NCBI RefSeq assembly: GCF_003473485.1
Contig: NC_053045.1
Span: forward strand, 31,594,494 to 31,658,493
DNA length: 64,000 bases
Source of the DNA: Medicago truncatula
Lineage: Eukaryota > Streptophyta > Magnoliopsida > Fabales > Fabaceae
Direction of reading: 5' to 3'
Part shown: one piece after another, positions 21,691 through 35,309 of the stretch
How the letters are laid out: the number at the start of each line of letters is the position of its first letter
Position numbering within the stretch: position 1 is the first letter of the stretch
Translations under genes and position numbers: made by a program
The notes under the pieces: generated by a model
Seen by the model: only the letters and a program-made list of their open reading frames with translations
Told to the model about the DNA's origin: nothing
The model's database searches: none

Positions 21691-22567
21691 GAGTAAATAG
21701 TCAATTTCCCCCTTGAAATTGTAAGTTTCATCAATTACCCCCTGAAATTAACAAAACTTCAATTACCCCCCTGAAATTTCACAACGTTAGTCAATTTACC
21801 CTCTCTGTCAAATTTTTATGTTAGTGAACATGACATTTTGCAAATACCCCCTGAAGTTTTGCACTTATGTGCAAAATGTCCCCCGAACTTAAAAATTTAT
21901 ATTATTTTTTTCTTAAAAACAAACAATTAATAGTTAAATATTAAAACTAACTATTAATTTTGGAGTTTGGAAAAACTACATACATATATACATCAAAATA
22001 GGGAAAAATGTGTATTTTTAAAGTGACAATAATGGTTATTTCTAATAGACAAATTATTATTTTTAGAGGTTTATAAACAAATTAATAATCAGATTTTAAT
22101 TTATATTTTCTCCTTCACCATCTTAGTCTTTTAACTCCTCCAACTCCTTCAACAATTTGCTCAAACCATTTAAACTACACAACCCCCAATAATAATCCAC
22201 AAATCATCTCATTATTGTCACTTTAAAAAATACATAATTTTTCTCATTTTGGAGCCTATTTTGATGTATATATGCATGTAGTTTTCCCAAATTCCAAAAT
22301 TAATAGTTAGTTTTAATATTTAACTATTAATTGTTTGTTTTTTAAAAAATAAAATATATAAATTTTTAAGTTTGGGGGGCATTTTGCACATAACTGCAAA
22401 ACTTCAGGGGGTATTTGCAAAACGTCATGTTCACTAACAGAAAAATTTGACGAAGGGGGTAAATTGACTAACGTTGTGAAATTTCAGGGGGTAATTGAAG
22501 TTTTGTTAATTTCAAAAAGGTAATTGATGAAACTTACAATTTCAGGGGGGAAATTGACCATTTACTC
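21691..22567. mobile_element. 877-bp long-TIR element (family A, copy 1)
   Basis: Long inverted arms of more than 250 bp start GAGTAAATAGTCAATTTCCC and end in the reverse complement. The flanks share AAAAATTACA (21681-21690 and 22568-22577), a 9-10 bp duplication. The arms repeat 'cccctgaaatt' phrases. The interior (about 22080-22210) is shared with the copy at 31213-32088, so this is a stable family rather than a chance hairpin. No transposase is present. Confidence 0.85.
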
Positions 22568-22639
22568 AAAAATTACACGAGTTGAGACTGAGTTTCTACC
22601 TCACGAACCCGTTATTCCCCTTTCCTGACACTGTTCCGC

Positions 22640-22785
22640 ATGTTCGTTCATCTTACTTCCTCCAAATTAATAGCCACGATAGCAAATACTAGGACTCTTC
22701 CTCAATTGCTCCTATGCGTGCGCCATCATTCATCTACCAAATTGTTCATCGCAGGTTTTCTCCTTCTCCAACCCATTTCATTTCT

Positions 22786-22821
<36 letters not shown>

Positions 22822-23477
22822 TCCTATTCGAAATTAATTTTAGCTTTTCAAATTTAAATATTTGGTTTTGTTTTGATTGAAGGGCTTTCCTATAACACGA
22901 ATGAAACTGTCCTAAGAGACACCTTCGAACAACATGGGCAAATCATTGAAGGTAAAATTATAGAACAATAATTTTTCAAATGTTTAAGATCCCCAAATTG
23001 GTTATGTTGGAATTAATTAATGTTTTTGTGTAGTTAAAGTAATATGTAACCACAGGACTGGAGAGTCAAAAGGGTACGGATTTGTGAGGTTCAATTCTGA
23101 AACTGCAGCTGCCACAGCTCGCAAAGAATTGCACGGCCAGGTAATGGAGATTTCATATTTTAATTTATATCAATTAAATTGACACTGATGACCATTTTAC
23201 AATCGAGAGGTTTGAACTTCATCTCTTGAAGTTATAAAGGCTGAACTATTATCATTAATCTCACACTTCAAGTGTTAGCTAGGTCATCACTATAAAAAAC
23301 ACGTTTTAGATTCATTGCATAATTGATGTATTCTTAAAATTGCATGGAGTATTTTAGCTATAAATTTTTCTTTCATTTGTTTTTTCACCCAATGTTGTGA
23401 ACCTTTTTTTGTTCTTAATCATTTCTCAGATAGTGGATGGTAGACGTATTCGAGTGGGTTATGCACACAAAGGGTAA
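22640..23477 (+). CDS. Small organelle-targeted RRM RNA-binding protein
   Basis: Four exons (22640-22754, 22883-22951, 23034-23140, 23430-23477) encode 112 residues. Residues 1-32 look like a mitochondrial (or dual) transit peptide: few acidic residues, Ser/Thr/Arg-rich, with RHHSS before the domain. The rest is a single RRM with RNP2 LFIAGL (35-40) and RNP1 KGYGFVRF (74-81), ending GRRIRVGYAHKG at the stop. There is no glycine-rich tail. Such short plant RRM proteins act in organellar RNA processing or editing (family knowledge); the exact role here is not shown. Intron 1 contains a long T-run (about 22787-22816). Confidence 0.88.
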
Positions 23478-24862
23478 CCACCAAGTATTTCAAGCAATTC
23501 ACAAGACTCCAGCAGCTACAACAAATTCAAACTCTAATTTGATACTCTGTTTCTGTATTCTTAGCTTGTAATCAACTAGCGGAATTTTGAATTAATTTGT
23601 TTTGATACTCACCAAATGCTAGTTTACTAATTAGCATGTTTGGAATGGTGTTTACAATGGCTTTCTCGGGTTCCAATAGTAAATTAACGTGAATATAAAG
23701 AAGCTGCAATTAGTAGCATTCGGTAAACACACGTTTTTGGTTTATGCGGCCGCCAAAACAAACGTCACTTAGTACTTGTATGTTTGTTTGGGCATGTCAC
23801 TACTCTTTCTCACATTCCATGGCTGTTTCACTGTGAATATTGAGAAGATTCAAAGTAAACACACGTTAAGTGAAAATCTTTTACCACTTAACTCTAGTTT
23901 GGAGTTGAGTCGTTTGTTTGTGTTTATAAGTTTATTACTGTATGCAAACATCTGGATAACAATGTTTTAGGTGGTTTCGGTTTTGTCAAAAATTTGTTTG
24001 AAAAAAATGTTTTGCAAAAATTACCACTTATTTTAAATTTGTTTGAAAGACATGATTCCAAATCACAGGTCTGTCGCTCCTGCAAAACTCGGGTCTATCT
24101 CTGCAATTCAATAAACCCTATTTACAACTCTCAATTGAAGAGACCGTGAAACCACATTCTAATCTACGTATATATGCATAGCAGAGTTTTGATCTTAAAA
24201 TAGAACAAACTGTTTGTATTTCTCGACAGAACAAACTGAAACTACGATTTATAATAGAAGGGGATCTAACCATGAACTTCATAGGATCTACACTGTAAAT
24301 ACAAACTAATTAATCTTCATAGCAATCATTATTAAATAACCATTTTTCAAATTAAACAAAATTATAATAGATTGTAGACTACAGAATTGAGTTCTAGATA
24401 GAAGAAAAGCCGTGGAAAAAGTTAATAACGATGAAAAAAAAATCTGAAGATTAAAGTCACACAAAAGTAATTAATTATTCAGACCAAAAATCACTCATTA
24501 GCTATGACAGAATACAACATTACAATCTTAAAATCTTATACAGTCTTAAGTCTCATAAAGCATTGCAGAATAGTGTGCTAAAGTTAAAATAATTGTCTCA
24601 ACAAAATGAATCACAGTTCCTCGTTTAGTTGTTTTTAAGTGGTCTTTTATTTCCTCACATTACTTGGACTTGTAAACCTATTCTAAGCCATACAGTGAAC
24701 AAAATATACATCTCATTAACAAGCTTGTTTTTTACATATCACATCAGGTGGAAAATAAAGAAATATCAGAGGGTCAAGAAGCAAGGCATTCGAGCTGGTT
24801 GGCAAGAGATGACTCGGGTTCTATGCATGTACATAATACCCTCGAGACATATGGACGTACGT
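23478..24862. other. Spacer between two converging genes
   Basis: AT-rich. No gene is supported. The right part is probably the 3' untranslated region and downstream flank of the minus-strand gene that ends at 24863. Confidence 0.45.
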
Positions 24863-27800
24863 CTATTGTGTTTTTGGTTTGGAAACCTTTTCCCACGTAG
24901 AAAATATCAACCTGAGTAAGGAGTAAAAGATTGTACGAACGCAGGAAATCACAAAGTTCCAGCAAGAGGATGGCCAATACCATGGATAAAGCAACCTGAA
25001 GAACAGACTAATGAGATGCCGAGGGTACTGCCCAACCTGTATGATACCATAAAAACAACATCAATGTTTATTTAGCAGACAAGTACCTGGTGTATGCATG
25101 AAGATTGTGCTTGTGCTTATGAATTACGGTGTTATACTTGTCTACCACTAGTGCTATGTTGCAGGCTAATATAACTTCGTGGCATATGCATAAATTTTCC
25201 CTTTAAGAAATGAGTTAAAAAGGGAAAGAGTAACTATCTGGTCATTTTTTTAAAAACCATTAATATTTCCTGTAATCAATTGGAAATTTAAACAAAATGC
25301 ATAATTTACTAGTCATATAATACCACCCACAAAAAAGACCTTAAAAAGCTTTTAATTGAACTCAAATATTAATGAAAGATGGGACCTGGAAAATTTTACT
25401 CTTGACAGGAAATGTTTTTTAGGGCTGGAGAGCATGAAGCTCTAGCAATTTATTTTAATTTGGTTTAAATACCAATTATTAAACAATAAAAATTCTAACC
25501 GGAAAAAGAAAATCCAGTGATTCCCAGGCAGCATGACGAACAGCTCTAGTCGGGTACATTGGACCACCAGGAGAAGTAAAACTATACAAACAAGTTTTCA
25601 ATCTCGTACTTGTCGTCATTCTTAATTCCATACCTGTGCCATTAGCATAAACAAAAGAATGGCTTAGCTGAGTCAGGTTGAAAGAAGAATACTCCATGTC
25701 CAATTATTGCACCTGAATGGTTGATGTAGTACCCTGAAGGACCTTAATTTCTGAAAGATAATGCAGCAGCACAGGTTCCACCTTTAGCTTTTGAAGCTGG
25801 TAAAAAAAAAATCAACACCAATGATTAAGGGTAACATAATTTCTTCAAATCAAACAGAGGATATGGCTCTCATTTGTGAACAAGGTGATTCAGATGTACC
25901 TGATCAGTAAGTTCATTCACAAATATATCTGCAGGACCGCCAACTAAGAAAGCAGTTTGGAAAACAGGGCATTGTTTCAAGAAACTGTCAACTTTTCCAG
26001 CTGCAAAGAGGATAATATTAGATTTATAAAGACCATCGCATCATTATTCACAGGCATAGGCTAATTACTTCTCCGAATGGCTACCTGAATTGTAAAATAG
26101 AATGAACCTCGAGAGCAAAAGATACATATCTCGCTGAGCCTGATAGTTCAATGAAAAGTAGTGTGTTTCAGAATGCCATTGCTTGCGACAAAAGTAGACT
26201 AGCTAAAAGTCCTATAAATAATTGTTGGCTGCATTAATAAAATCCCAACACTAAAACTGATAGGGTATACCTGGAGAGGAATCTTATTCAATCGAGTGTG
26301 GTCTAATGCAACATCATCCAAGAGGTACTGAATTTTAGGGAAGCACAAAGAACATGCAGAAGAAATGGAAAAAGAAGCAATAATTACAACCTTAGTCAGA
26401 TGATACACATCAGTTAAAATAAATATAGGATCCCACTAGAATTCTTACACGAAATATAGACTGGAAACGCCTTGTATTTGTTTGAATGTCAATCCTGTAC
26501 ATGGCACCAAAAACAATTAAAGCAATTCCCTGATTGATTTTCCAAATATGGTACAATGCCCACTCTATCATAGTAGAGGTTTGAGCCCATGAAGACAGTC
26601 TTACTAACATTTGGCAAAATTGCCAAACTTTGGGTTTTTTAATGGATAGGATAAGGTCATATTGGATTGCTATTGAATCGGCATAGAAAGACTATTGATA
26701 AAATCATGTAAAGCAAACAATCTTTTTTTAAAAGATAATAAAGAGAACCCACATATATTATTATTACTCATAGAATGATTTTTAAAAGTGAACAGAATTG
26801 TAACTTATAAATGCCAGCCAATCCAAATCCACCTTGTCTTTTTGCAAAATTTTAAGTAACATTTTAATTTATAACAGCCTGTATTCATACCAGAAAACAT
26901 TTGTGGCACCTTGAACTAGGGCAGATGAATACCGAAGTAGCACTTCTGGATTATCAAGGTGAACTTCAAACATCTGTATAAGTGTATAGCGGAGTTAGGA
27001 CTAAATAAAAGAGCTTTCACAGTGATTCTTGAAAGTCAATTAGAAATTGATAGGAACTTGAATTTCTTTTGGCAATATGGAGATTGACTCCTTACAACAA
27101 ATGAAAGTCTATGTAACCCCTCAAAAACAGAACGGAAATAACAGAAATGAAATATACCCAAGAGGACAAAACCATCCCAACTCAAACCAGTAATTTGTAA
27201 AAACATCACCAAATTCTCATAGCAACTTCAAAATCATGTTTAGCCAAAAATTCAAATATAGAACATGCATTAGTTCATGATTAACTAGAATTTATAAATC
27301 TCAGCACTCATATTATATATGTCACTCTATAAATAATTATACTGGATATGTCACTTATCTTACATACTATATATTTGAAATAGTATGCACTGGGTTCCTA
27401 AGGATTAAATCTAAAACCTGTTTGAAACATTTGACAACCAGCTAAGAGAAAAAGGGAGTTGTGAGCTAATCCAAATGACCATAACCAGGTTCAGAGACAC
27501 TGAGCGTGCTTCCAGAATATCATACAGTCAAATTGAGGAAGTTCATATTTGTCAGAATGTAACCATGTCATCAAGAGCGACTCTTATATTTTGTTGAAAT
27601 GTGAATGTTCAAATTCAAAACTAGCAATGAAAGGCCATACTATCACACTAAATAAAAATTCCTTTAAGAAAGCAAAAAACAATACGGAATATACAAGCTT
27701 ACATACCCATTTGTGAAACAGGAGGCTAAAAATATGCGAAGCAAATGACTGACTCCAGAGTTGGACAATCATGTCAAGGACGGGTTTTCCACTTTCAGGC

Positions 27801-28889
27801 ACTTGTACAAAGTAGTCAGCAAGCACATCATAGAAACACAACGGACCATCCATGGCGTAATTTACAGGAGAAATGACATCTTCTTCCTTGTTGAAAATTA
27901 CATCTGTCATTGTAAATAAAGAAAACCTCCACTTGGTAATTCTTGTTTTGCAAATAAAAAGAGAACAACCACATATTCATCCATCCCCTATCAAGAAAAT
28001 AAAGATTATTGACCCCTTCTTTAGATTCAAATATACATTTGTTAGTTCTGAGTTCCATTGTTACATATTCTACTCATTTAGTATGGTTATCAATCGAGAT
28101 TCAAAAGACCTATTTTTTTAATCTCGAATAGAATATTATTATGGATCTCAAAAGACATTACCAATACAAATATGACATTTTTAAGTAAAACCATGTGACA
28201 TAGAAAAATTATAAGCTATATATCATATACAGACATCAAGATCCTTACATTTAGTAATACAAGACACATAATCCAAGACATGTTCATAACGTTAATCCTT
28301 ACATGAAAATCTCATTTTAAACAAGAAAATCATCATCTTCCAAACAATGAACTAAAAACCACCATGAACATGCAAACAAGATAAACCAATTGAACACTGT
28401 AGCAATGACTCTTCAAATCAAAGGCGTGTCTGCTATCCAACACATGCAATTACATCACATTCAATTACATTATTTTCTTAAATTACTACAGTGTCGATGT
28501 GCCAGTGCCAGTGTAAGTCAATTAAATTATTTTCTTAAATTACTACAGGTGTCAATGTGTCGGCGTGTCCGTACAAGTGCCTCATAGCTATTGAATCAAT
28601 AAACTATAATCATAAGATTCAAATTTCAAAAGCTACAATTACCTTTGGCTCGATCATCAACCTCTAAAGCAACATCAGCAAAAAGCTCCTGCAACAAATT
28701 ACGCCTCTGCGACGAATTAGCCAAGGCCTGTAGCATAAAGAAAAATTAATCAACTAAACGCATAACAAAAAAACAAAAAATCATTTTTCTCGGCATCGAA
28801 AAACTCACCCGTTGAAGCTTCTTATGGATCGCTTGAGAAAGAGCATCGAGATAACCGGAGTTTCTCGGCAGCGAATTAGCGTCGGACAT
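24863..28889 (-). CDS. Conserved plant protein of unknown function, 358 residues
   Basis: Eleven exons on the minus strand, all GT-AG and in phase: 28809-28889, 28643-28727, 27707-27903, 26891-26973, 26449-26494, 26271-26327, 26085-26139, 25900-26000, 25733-25796, 25500-25633, 24863-25036. They join without a stop, so this is a real, intact gene. The N-terminus is MSDANSLPRNSGYLDALSQA. The body is helical and hydrophobic (for example VLDMIVQLWSQSFASHIFSL and YLLLSRFILFYNS), suggesting an alpha-solenoid-like fold. The C-terminal 50 residues (about 309-346, RLLYPWYWPSSCWNFVISC onward) are strongly hydrophobic and aromatic and may sit in or on a membrane. I do not recognise a named domain and assign no function. 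Upstream, AAACCCTAG lies in the leader. Confidence 0.88.
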
Positions 28890-29136
28890 TTCTGATCGGA
28901 ATCTGAATCAGCAAAAACCCTAGAAATTCTAATCCCGATCCAGAAACACCTTTATCATTTTCTAGAATCTTCCAAATAACAATATTTAATAAATAAATCG
29001 AAATTAAATTATTTTTTGAAGTGTATGAAAAATGAAAAACACAGAAGGTTCTTTTCTTTCTCTCTATTCTGCAACCGCTACCTTCTACTTCTTCCTTTGT
29101 TTTTTATTTTATTTTATGGTAACTTGGTAAAGGTAT

Positions 29137-29314
29137 TGAAGAATAGCGTAGAAACGTGGAAAACAAAAAAGAGATGGTGAATGATTGAATTGATGTTGTT
29201 GGGACACGACACCACACGCTCTGATAATGTGTTGTTTTGAAATGGATGCGGTGGCTCGATGGAGTGTTTTGTGGTTTTGGATAATGGATAATGAAAATGT
29301 GACGTGGCACTTGC
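29137..29314. repeat. Dispersed repeat, copy at the 5' flank of the 358-residue gene
   Basis: Matches 37617-37783 in the same orientation ('aatagcgtag', 'gattgaattgatgttg', 'ctctgat', 'ttggataat.gataatgaaaatgtgacgtggca'). The segment lies just upstream of the minus-strand gene's start, so it may include promoter sequence. Confidence 0.65.
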
Positions 29315-29442
29315 TTAAAATCAAGAGAAACGATATTTTTATAAACATTTTATAACACTTGACAATTTTTTCTCTTTTACTCACATTATATTTTCACTTT
29401 CTCTTTATTACTTTGATTTCATGCCAATACATAATTTTCTTT

Positions 29443-29982
29443 ATAAATATGTTTTTAGTCTTTATAAAATTGGGAACTTTTAAGTTTAGTATTTATTTAA
29501 TTTTAATAATTTTTTTAGTTTTATAAAAAAATTACTTTTAATTTTAGTCCCTGCTAAAACAAAGTTTGTTTAATTATCGGTAAACTCTTAAATTTTTGAA
29601 CGATTTTTTTGAGATAAGTTTAGAACACTGTGAAAGGTTCATTACTAAAATTTAAAATTTTTTAACATGAAACAAATTAAATATGAGTTTTTAAATACGT
29701 CAAAAATTAAAGATATAAGTAATAAAATCTGGACATAAGAATCAAATTTTGCGATAATTTTTTGCAGAGGAACTTTTGGTAACGTTCTTGACACGTCTAC
29801 AAAAAAATTATTCAAAAACTTAAGACTTTAAGCATAAATTAAACAAATTTGCATTGAGCATAGACTAATACTGAATGTATGTTTTTTTTTTTGTAGGGAC
29901 TAAAGAACTATTAAAATTAAGTAAGGACTAAACTTCAAAAGTCTCGATTTTATAGGGACTAAAAACATATTTAACCCTTGAT
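29443..29982. mobile_element. Degenerate MITE related to the 10.4-kb family
   Basis: The left end 'aaatatgtttttagtctttataaaat' and right end 'attttatagggactaaaaacatattt' are inverted repeats, followed by 'aaccctt'. Inner phrases ('gggactaaa') match the arms of 10431-10929. Ends have drifted, and no target-site duplication is clear. Confidence 0.6.
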
Positions 29983-30130
29983 TTTATCATGATTTATTTA
30001 CGCTGTACGTTTTTTATGGTTCAAATATATGGGATTTAACGTGCAAAAACTCGATCAACAAGGACTTTCATTTTTTTTTTGTCAAAACATATCTTTACTC
30101 ACCAACCAACATAACCGCCAAAAACTCGAG

Positions 30131-30309
30131 TTAAGATCCTCTCCCTTTCATCCATTTGGAGAGATATAAACACACAAAAAATTCAAAAAATTAAAAAGTA
30201 ATTAATGATGGTGGGATTCACTCAATAGTAGGACCCACCATCTATTTTATGTGTCTATCTCTCCCCAAATTGCATACTCCATTTATTATGCTAAATGGAG
30301 AGGATCTTT
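30131..30309. mobile_element. Tourist-like MITE, about 180 bp
   Basis: The ends TTAAGATCCTCTCC and GGAGAGGATCTTTA are inverted. Inner pairs 'ccatttggagagatat' with 'atctctccccaaat' and 'ggtgggattca' with 'taggacccacc' extend the hairpin. The TTA-like borders suggest the PIF/Harbinger (Tourist) group. Confidence 0.6.
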
Positions 30310-31212
30310 ACCCCAAAAACTCAATCAATCAACTGTAATGGCGATTTTTTTTCGATTGAGTACCATGATTTAAGGAAATGAAATTTTATTAAATATCGAT
30401 TGAAACACGGACATTTTATTATTTTTATTTTTTATTTTGAAATTTAATTAGAGTAAACCCATTAAATAAAATTGTTTACCCAATGCCATGCTTACGGATT
30501 GTAAACCATTAAATCACGAGCATTTTTTTTCTAAACAAGAATCAAAATTGAACTTCTCCATAGGAAAAATGCAAACAAATCACATAGATCAGGTCATGAT
30601 ATCACTAGCTTTATGAATTAAAAAAGAAGCGGAGATGACGCATTGAAGGGAGGATGAGGGCGGTGGGAGTGGACGTCGGTGAGAGGAATCGACAATGAGG
30701 CTGAGAAAGGAGGCACTGGAAAGTCTGATGAGGCGGTGACAACAAAGGAGGCACTAGAAGGTCTGATGAGGTGGTGACAACAAAGAGTAAAATTGTGTTC
30801 TTGATTAAATTTAATGGCTAAAATTAACTTTCTCATGAAGAAAAAATCTTTTCCTCACCCGTCCTAAATGCCACCTCTAAGAAGTTACCATTGATGATTG
30901 GTATGAATTGTTGTTCTATTAAGAACAAGTGGAATGCATTTAACATGCACAAAACACAAATTTGTGCACCATAAACAAATTACTTTTTCACATGGGTCAA
31001 TTTGTTTTGACCATTGAATTAACTAAAAAACATGAGCGAAAATAATTCTAGTTGTTTTTTTTTTTTGTGACAAGGGACAAAAACACATTTGTTAATTAAA
31101 ATTTAGGAATCTCTGTTGATCAATGAAATTTAAACAAAGGCTTTATATATCACATGTACCGTTACAACGATAAGAGTTATAAATCAAAATCTCAATCCAA
31201 GAAATTAAGTTG
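30310..31212. other. Spacer with a 38-bp tandem duplication
   Basis: No gene is supported. Two adjacent 38-bp units (aaaggaggcact.ga.agtctg...) lie at 30706-30743 and 30744-30781, with four or so differences. The minus-strand ORF across them is proline/serine-rich and looks spurious. Confidence 0.5.
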
Positions 31213-32088
31213 GAGTAAATAGTCAATTTCCCCCCTGAAATTGTAAGTTTCATCAATTATCCTCCTGAAATTAACAAAACTTCAATTACCCCCTGAAATT
31301 TCACAACGTTAGTCAATTTACCCCCTCCGTCAATTTTTTTTGTTAGTGAACATGACGTTTTGCAAATACCCCCCCTGAAGTTTTGCACTTATGTGCAAAA
31401 TGCCCCCAAACTTAAAAATTTATATAATTTTTTTCTTAAAAACAAACAATTAATAGTTAAATATTAAAGCTAACTATTAATTTTGGAGTTTGGAAAAACT
31501 ACATACATATATACATCAAAATAGGAAAAAATGTGTATTTTTAAAGTGACAATAATGGTTATTTCTAATAGACAAATTATTATTTTTAGAGGTTTATAAA
31601 CAAATTAATAATCAGATTTAAATTTAAATTTTCTCCTTCACCATCTCAGTCTTTTAACTCCTCCAACTCCTTCAACAATTTTCTCAAACCATTTAAACTA
31701 CACAACCCCCAATATTAATCTACAAATCATCTCATTATTGTCACTTTAAAAAATACATATTTTTCCCCATTTTGGGGCCTATTTTCATGTATATATGCAT
31801 GTAGTTTTCCCAAATTTCAAAATTAATAGTTAGTTTTAATATTTAACTATTAATTGTTTGTTTTTAAGAAAAAAATAATATAAATTTTTAAGTTTGGGGG
31901 GCATTTTGCATATAAGTGCAAAACTTCAGGGGGTATTTGCAAAACGTCATGTTCACTAACAGAAAATTTGACGGAGGGGATAAATTGACTAACGTTGTGA
32001 AATTTCAGGGGGGTAATTGAAGTTTTGTTAATTTCAGGGGGTAATTGATGAAACTTACAATTTCAGAGGGGAAATTGACTATTTACTC
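31213..32088. mobile_element. 876-bp long-TIR element (family A, copy 2)
   Basis: Same ends, arms and interior as 21691-22567, differing by scattered substitutions and small indels. Flanks 'attaagttg' and 'aaattgttg' could be a decayed 9-bp duplication. It is non-coding. Confidence 0.85.
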
Positions 32089-32409
32089 CAAATTGTTGCG
32101 AAATAATGAAATTATTTTAAATGAGGATTTTGTATCTTTTGTTACTTTTGAGTTAAAATAATTGTGTGTTTTGAGATTAGTTCAATCTACTTATTATATT
32201 ATAAAAGTAAGTCCCTAGGATTTTACCATTTTGCTCCTTGGAAGGGCATTTTAATAATTTCCTATTAATGGGGTGTGGTTAATGCCACCTCATCATTTTA
32301 GGGTGCATTCCCCATTTTGCCCTTCACCATTTTTTTTAATTATTTTATAATTTTTATAACTTTTATAATTTTTATTTTTTTTCAACTATTTTTTCAATTT
32401 TTTCACCCA

Positions 32410-33430
32410 AATTCAGTTGCTTCTAAATTGCCGTTGTGGGAGAATAAGATATCGTTTGATCCGGCTTTTTTCCAACTTCTCTACATTTTTAAGGAGAAGT
32501 TAGGTCAAACACACTATCAATTATTTTAATTTCAATATTGTTTAATCATCACAACGTCACAAATATTTTTATTGACGCTGTCATTTAATGATACCAAATA
32601 TTTCTATTTCCTTTCTTCAACCTCGCGAATATATACACACACACATTAATGTTTAAATTAATATTTTATGTCCGTCTGTCTGTTTTTTGTTACGCTAATG
32701 CATATAATGTTTTTTAGTATTGCTTGGTTGAGTGCTACCTCACCGATTTTTATTAACTATTTTCCAATTTTCATATTTTTAAAAACTTCTGACTATTTTC
32801 CAATTTTTTATTTTTAAATATTTTCTAATTTTTTTTCTCACAAATTCAGTTGCTTCTACACTGCCGTTGTGGGAGATTAAGATACCGTTCGACCCGTTTT
32901 TTTTTCCTTCAACTTCTCTGTATTTTTAAGAAGAAGTTAGGCCAAGTACAATATCAATTAAGTACTTACTAAAAAAGGTACTTTTTTAATGCATAAAATT
33001 GAATGGAATGAGCTTTGGCCAAAAGTTGTTGAATGCTACTTCAAAAAACTATTTCTCGACAATTTATTTCACAATCATCTCTCTTCAATTCACGTTGGAA
33101 ACCTTTTCTTTTATTTTCAAATATTATATTTCAATATTTTTTTTCTTCCATTTAAGTTTTTTTTAGCCGTTCCATTTAATTTTTTAAAGGAGGTTCCATT
33201 TAATTTTATTACCTTTTTTTCAAAGAAATTTTATTATCTTTTTATCACTTATATATTTAATTTAAATATCGTTTAATTATAACAACCTCACAAATATTTT
33301 TATTTACGCTATCATTTAATGATACAGAATATTTTTATTTTCTTTCTTCAACCTCGCAAATATACAGACACACATATTAGCGTTTAGAGTAATACTTTAT
33401 GCGTGTCTGTTTTTTTGTTACGCTAATGCG
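32410..33430. repeat. Internal tandem duplication in the Helitron
   Basis: Phrases 'attcagttgcttcta.a.tgccgttgtgggaga', 'caaatatttttatt.acgct.tcatttaatgatac' and 'tttcttcaacctcgc.aatata' occur twice in the same order (32410-32715 and about 32845-33430). In the first copy a short reading frame (LPLWENKISFDPAFFQLLY) resembles part of the same captured gene. Confidence 0.65.
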
Positions 33431-33527
33431 TATAATTTTTATAAAATTTTGATTTTAATTAAAAGTAAAATTGTAGATGTCTTTTCTTCAAAAAAGGTAT
33501 AGATGCCTAAAAAAATTATGATTATGT

Positions 33528-33529
<2 letters not shown>

Positions 33530-33561
<32 letters not shown>

Positions 33562-33562
33562 T
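33530..33562. repeat. AT/AC microsatellite
   Basis: (AT)n followed by about 13 AC units inside the Helitron. Confidence 0.9.
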
Positions 33563-34689
33563 AAAAGGTATAGATGCCTAAAAAAATTATACTTATCTTT
33601 TATATATATATTGCACCTTTATATCATAAGAAACTATGCATATCTTTTTCTTATTCAAAAAAACTAAATATTGCTAAATAGAAAAGGTATTATTTTCTAT
33701 TTTGTCAACATCAGATGATAGAATTTTGTATAAGTTTGATAATGACCCAAAAAATGTCATTCCTTATGTAGTGGGAATATTGTTGATGTAACACTATGGA
33801 AAAAATACTCCGTAGCTTTATCATTTACCATCTATTTACCTTGAGTTCCTTGCTTCCATTTTGTAGTCAATGACAACCCAAATATATGTAACAATTGGTC
33901 AGGTTCGAGGTTGCTCATCAACCTACATCATCCGGTTGTTGAGAAGTTTAAGACTTAGTAAGTTTGCATTATGATTTCACAATACAGTGTTAGAGTAACT
34001 TATTATTTCACAATCCGATTTGATTGTTTTTTGACCATGTTTCTTGAATTGTCGTCATGACTTTAACACTTCTCAAGCTCAAAGTCAAACTTCAGTTAAA
34101 ACTTAAGTCAGAGTTCGACTTCTTCTCAACGTACTTCGTACAACGATTTTTTCAAACTGTCACATGTTAGGCCAATTGCTGAATTTATAAACTTAGTCAA
34201 TGTCTGCTTTTTTTATGCACAAACATGCTTTGAGTTTTTTTACGCACAAATTAAAAATACATATTGCATTATTCTTTATTTCATGTGCATAATTTGTGTT
34301 AGGAAACATATTGCATCGCTATTTGGAAAACAACTAAATTCAATCATAACCAGTTTGGATTGTATTATGAGAGTTGCACCAAATGTTCGAAGACATCAAT
34401 GTCAAATGGTGCTGGCTATATATGCACATGCGGAAGTGATGCTTAATTTCCATTTGTTTCAACAATGTTAATTGGTCAACGGGGTGCATATAATGTACAT
34501 GCATGCGTTTATCTAGACTTTATAGGAAGATAATAGGATAATAAATTAGAAGTCATGTTACATTTTCTTTAGCTTAAAATCAGTTATGCTACCTTTATTT
34601 TATAAATTATATGTAACTATATTCGCATACATCTTATCCATGTAAATATGCATTAGACTAATATTGCAGTTATTTTTCTGTTTAGCATT

Positions 34690-34934
34690 TCCCAAACGAG
34701 GTGTCAAGAACAATTCTGAAAGGAAAGCGCAAAACAATCATTCTCATTGATGACCAGACACAGAGACAGTATAAATGTCATCTCATTACCGCCGATAGAG
34801 CAAGCTATGAAAATTACTTGGGTGAGCAGTGGTTCAATTTATGCAGATAACGAGTGATGGAAGAAGGTGGTAAGCTCATCTTTGATCTCGAAAAGTCACA
34901 AAAGAACTTGCAAATTCGAGTTGTTCCAAAGTAG
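34690..34934 (+). pseudogene. Captured B3-like domain exon, copy 1
   Basis: Reads FPNEVSRTILKGKRKTIILI, DDQTQRQYKCHLITADRASY, ENYLGEQWFNLCR, one stop, then KLIFDLEKSQKN and IRVVPK before the end. The arrangement (basic strand, 'LITA..ASY..YLG.QWF.FCR', 'KLIF.LE') fits the plant B3 DNA-binding fold as seen in legume B3 families. A TGC/CAG-type acceptor precedes it. One in-frame stop makes it non-functional as read. Confidence 0.6.
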
Positions 34935-35309
34935 ATCTTTGTTGTTGAACTATTTTAACTTCTACTATTTTGATGTATCGCTTTGGACTGTAGTCGTAAA
35001 CTATCTTGACTTTGGGATGTCATCTGTTCTTTTCATTTTGTCTGATGTAAGTATTGGCAAAAATTCCCTTTTGGTTAGTCTATGAAACTTGCAATCTCTT
35101 TTATAAACCTAACTATTATGTAACGTTAATCTGTACATTGTTGGTTCCTTCATTGGTTCCAATTAGTATCATGTTAATTGTAATGTTGTTTTCCTAATCT
35201 CTTGAGAAAAATAAAACATGCTATTTTCCTATTTACAATGCTTTGGTAAATGTTTTATAAATGTACATATATATAACTTCTAATTAACACTGCAATTTAT
35301 TTTGTACCT

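Noticed and set aside
30618-30836. 72-codon Pro/Ser-rich minus-strand ORF
   Set aside because: It spans a 38-bp tandem duplication and has no homology that I recognise.
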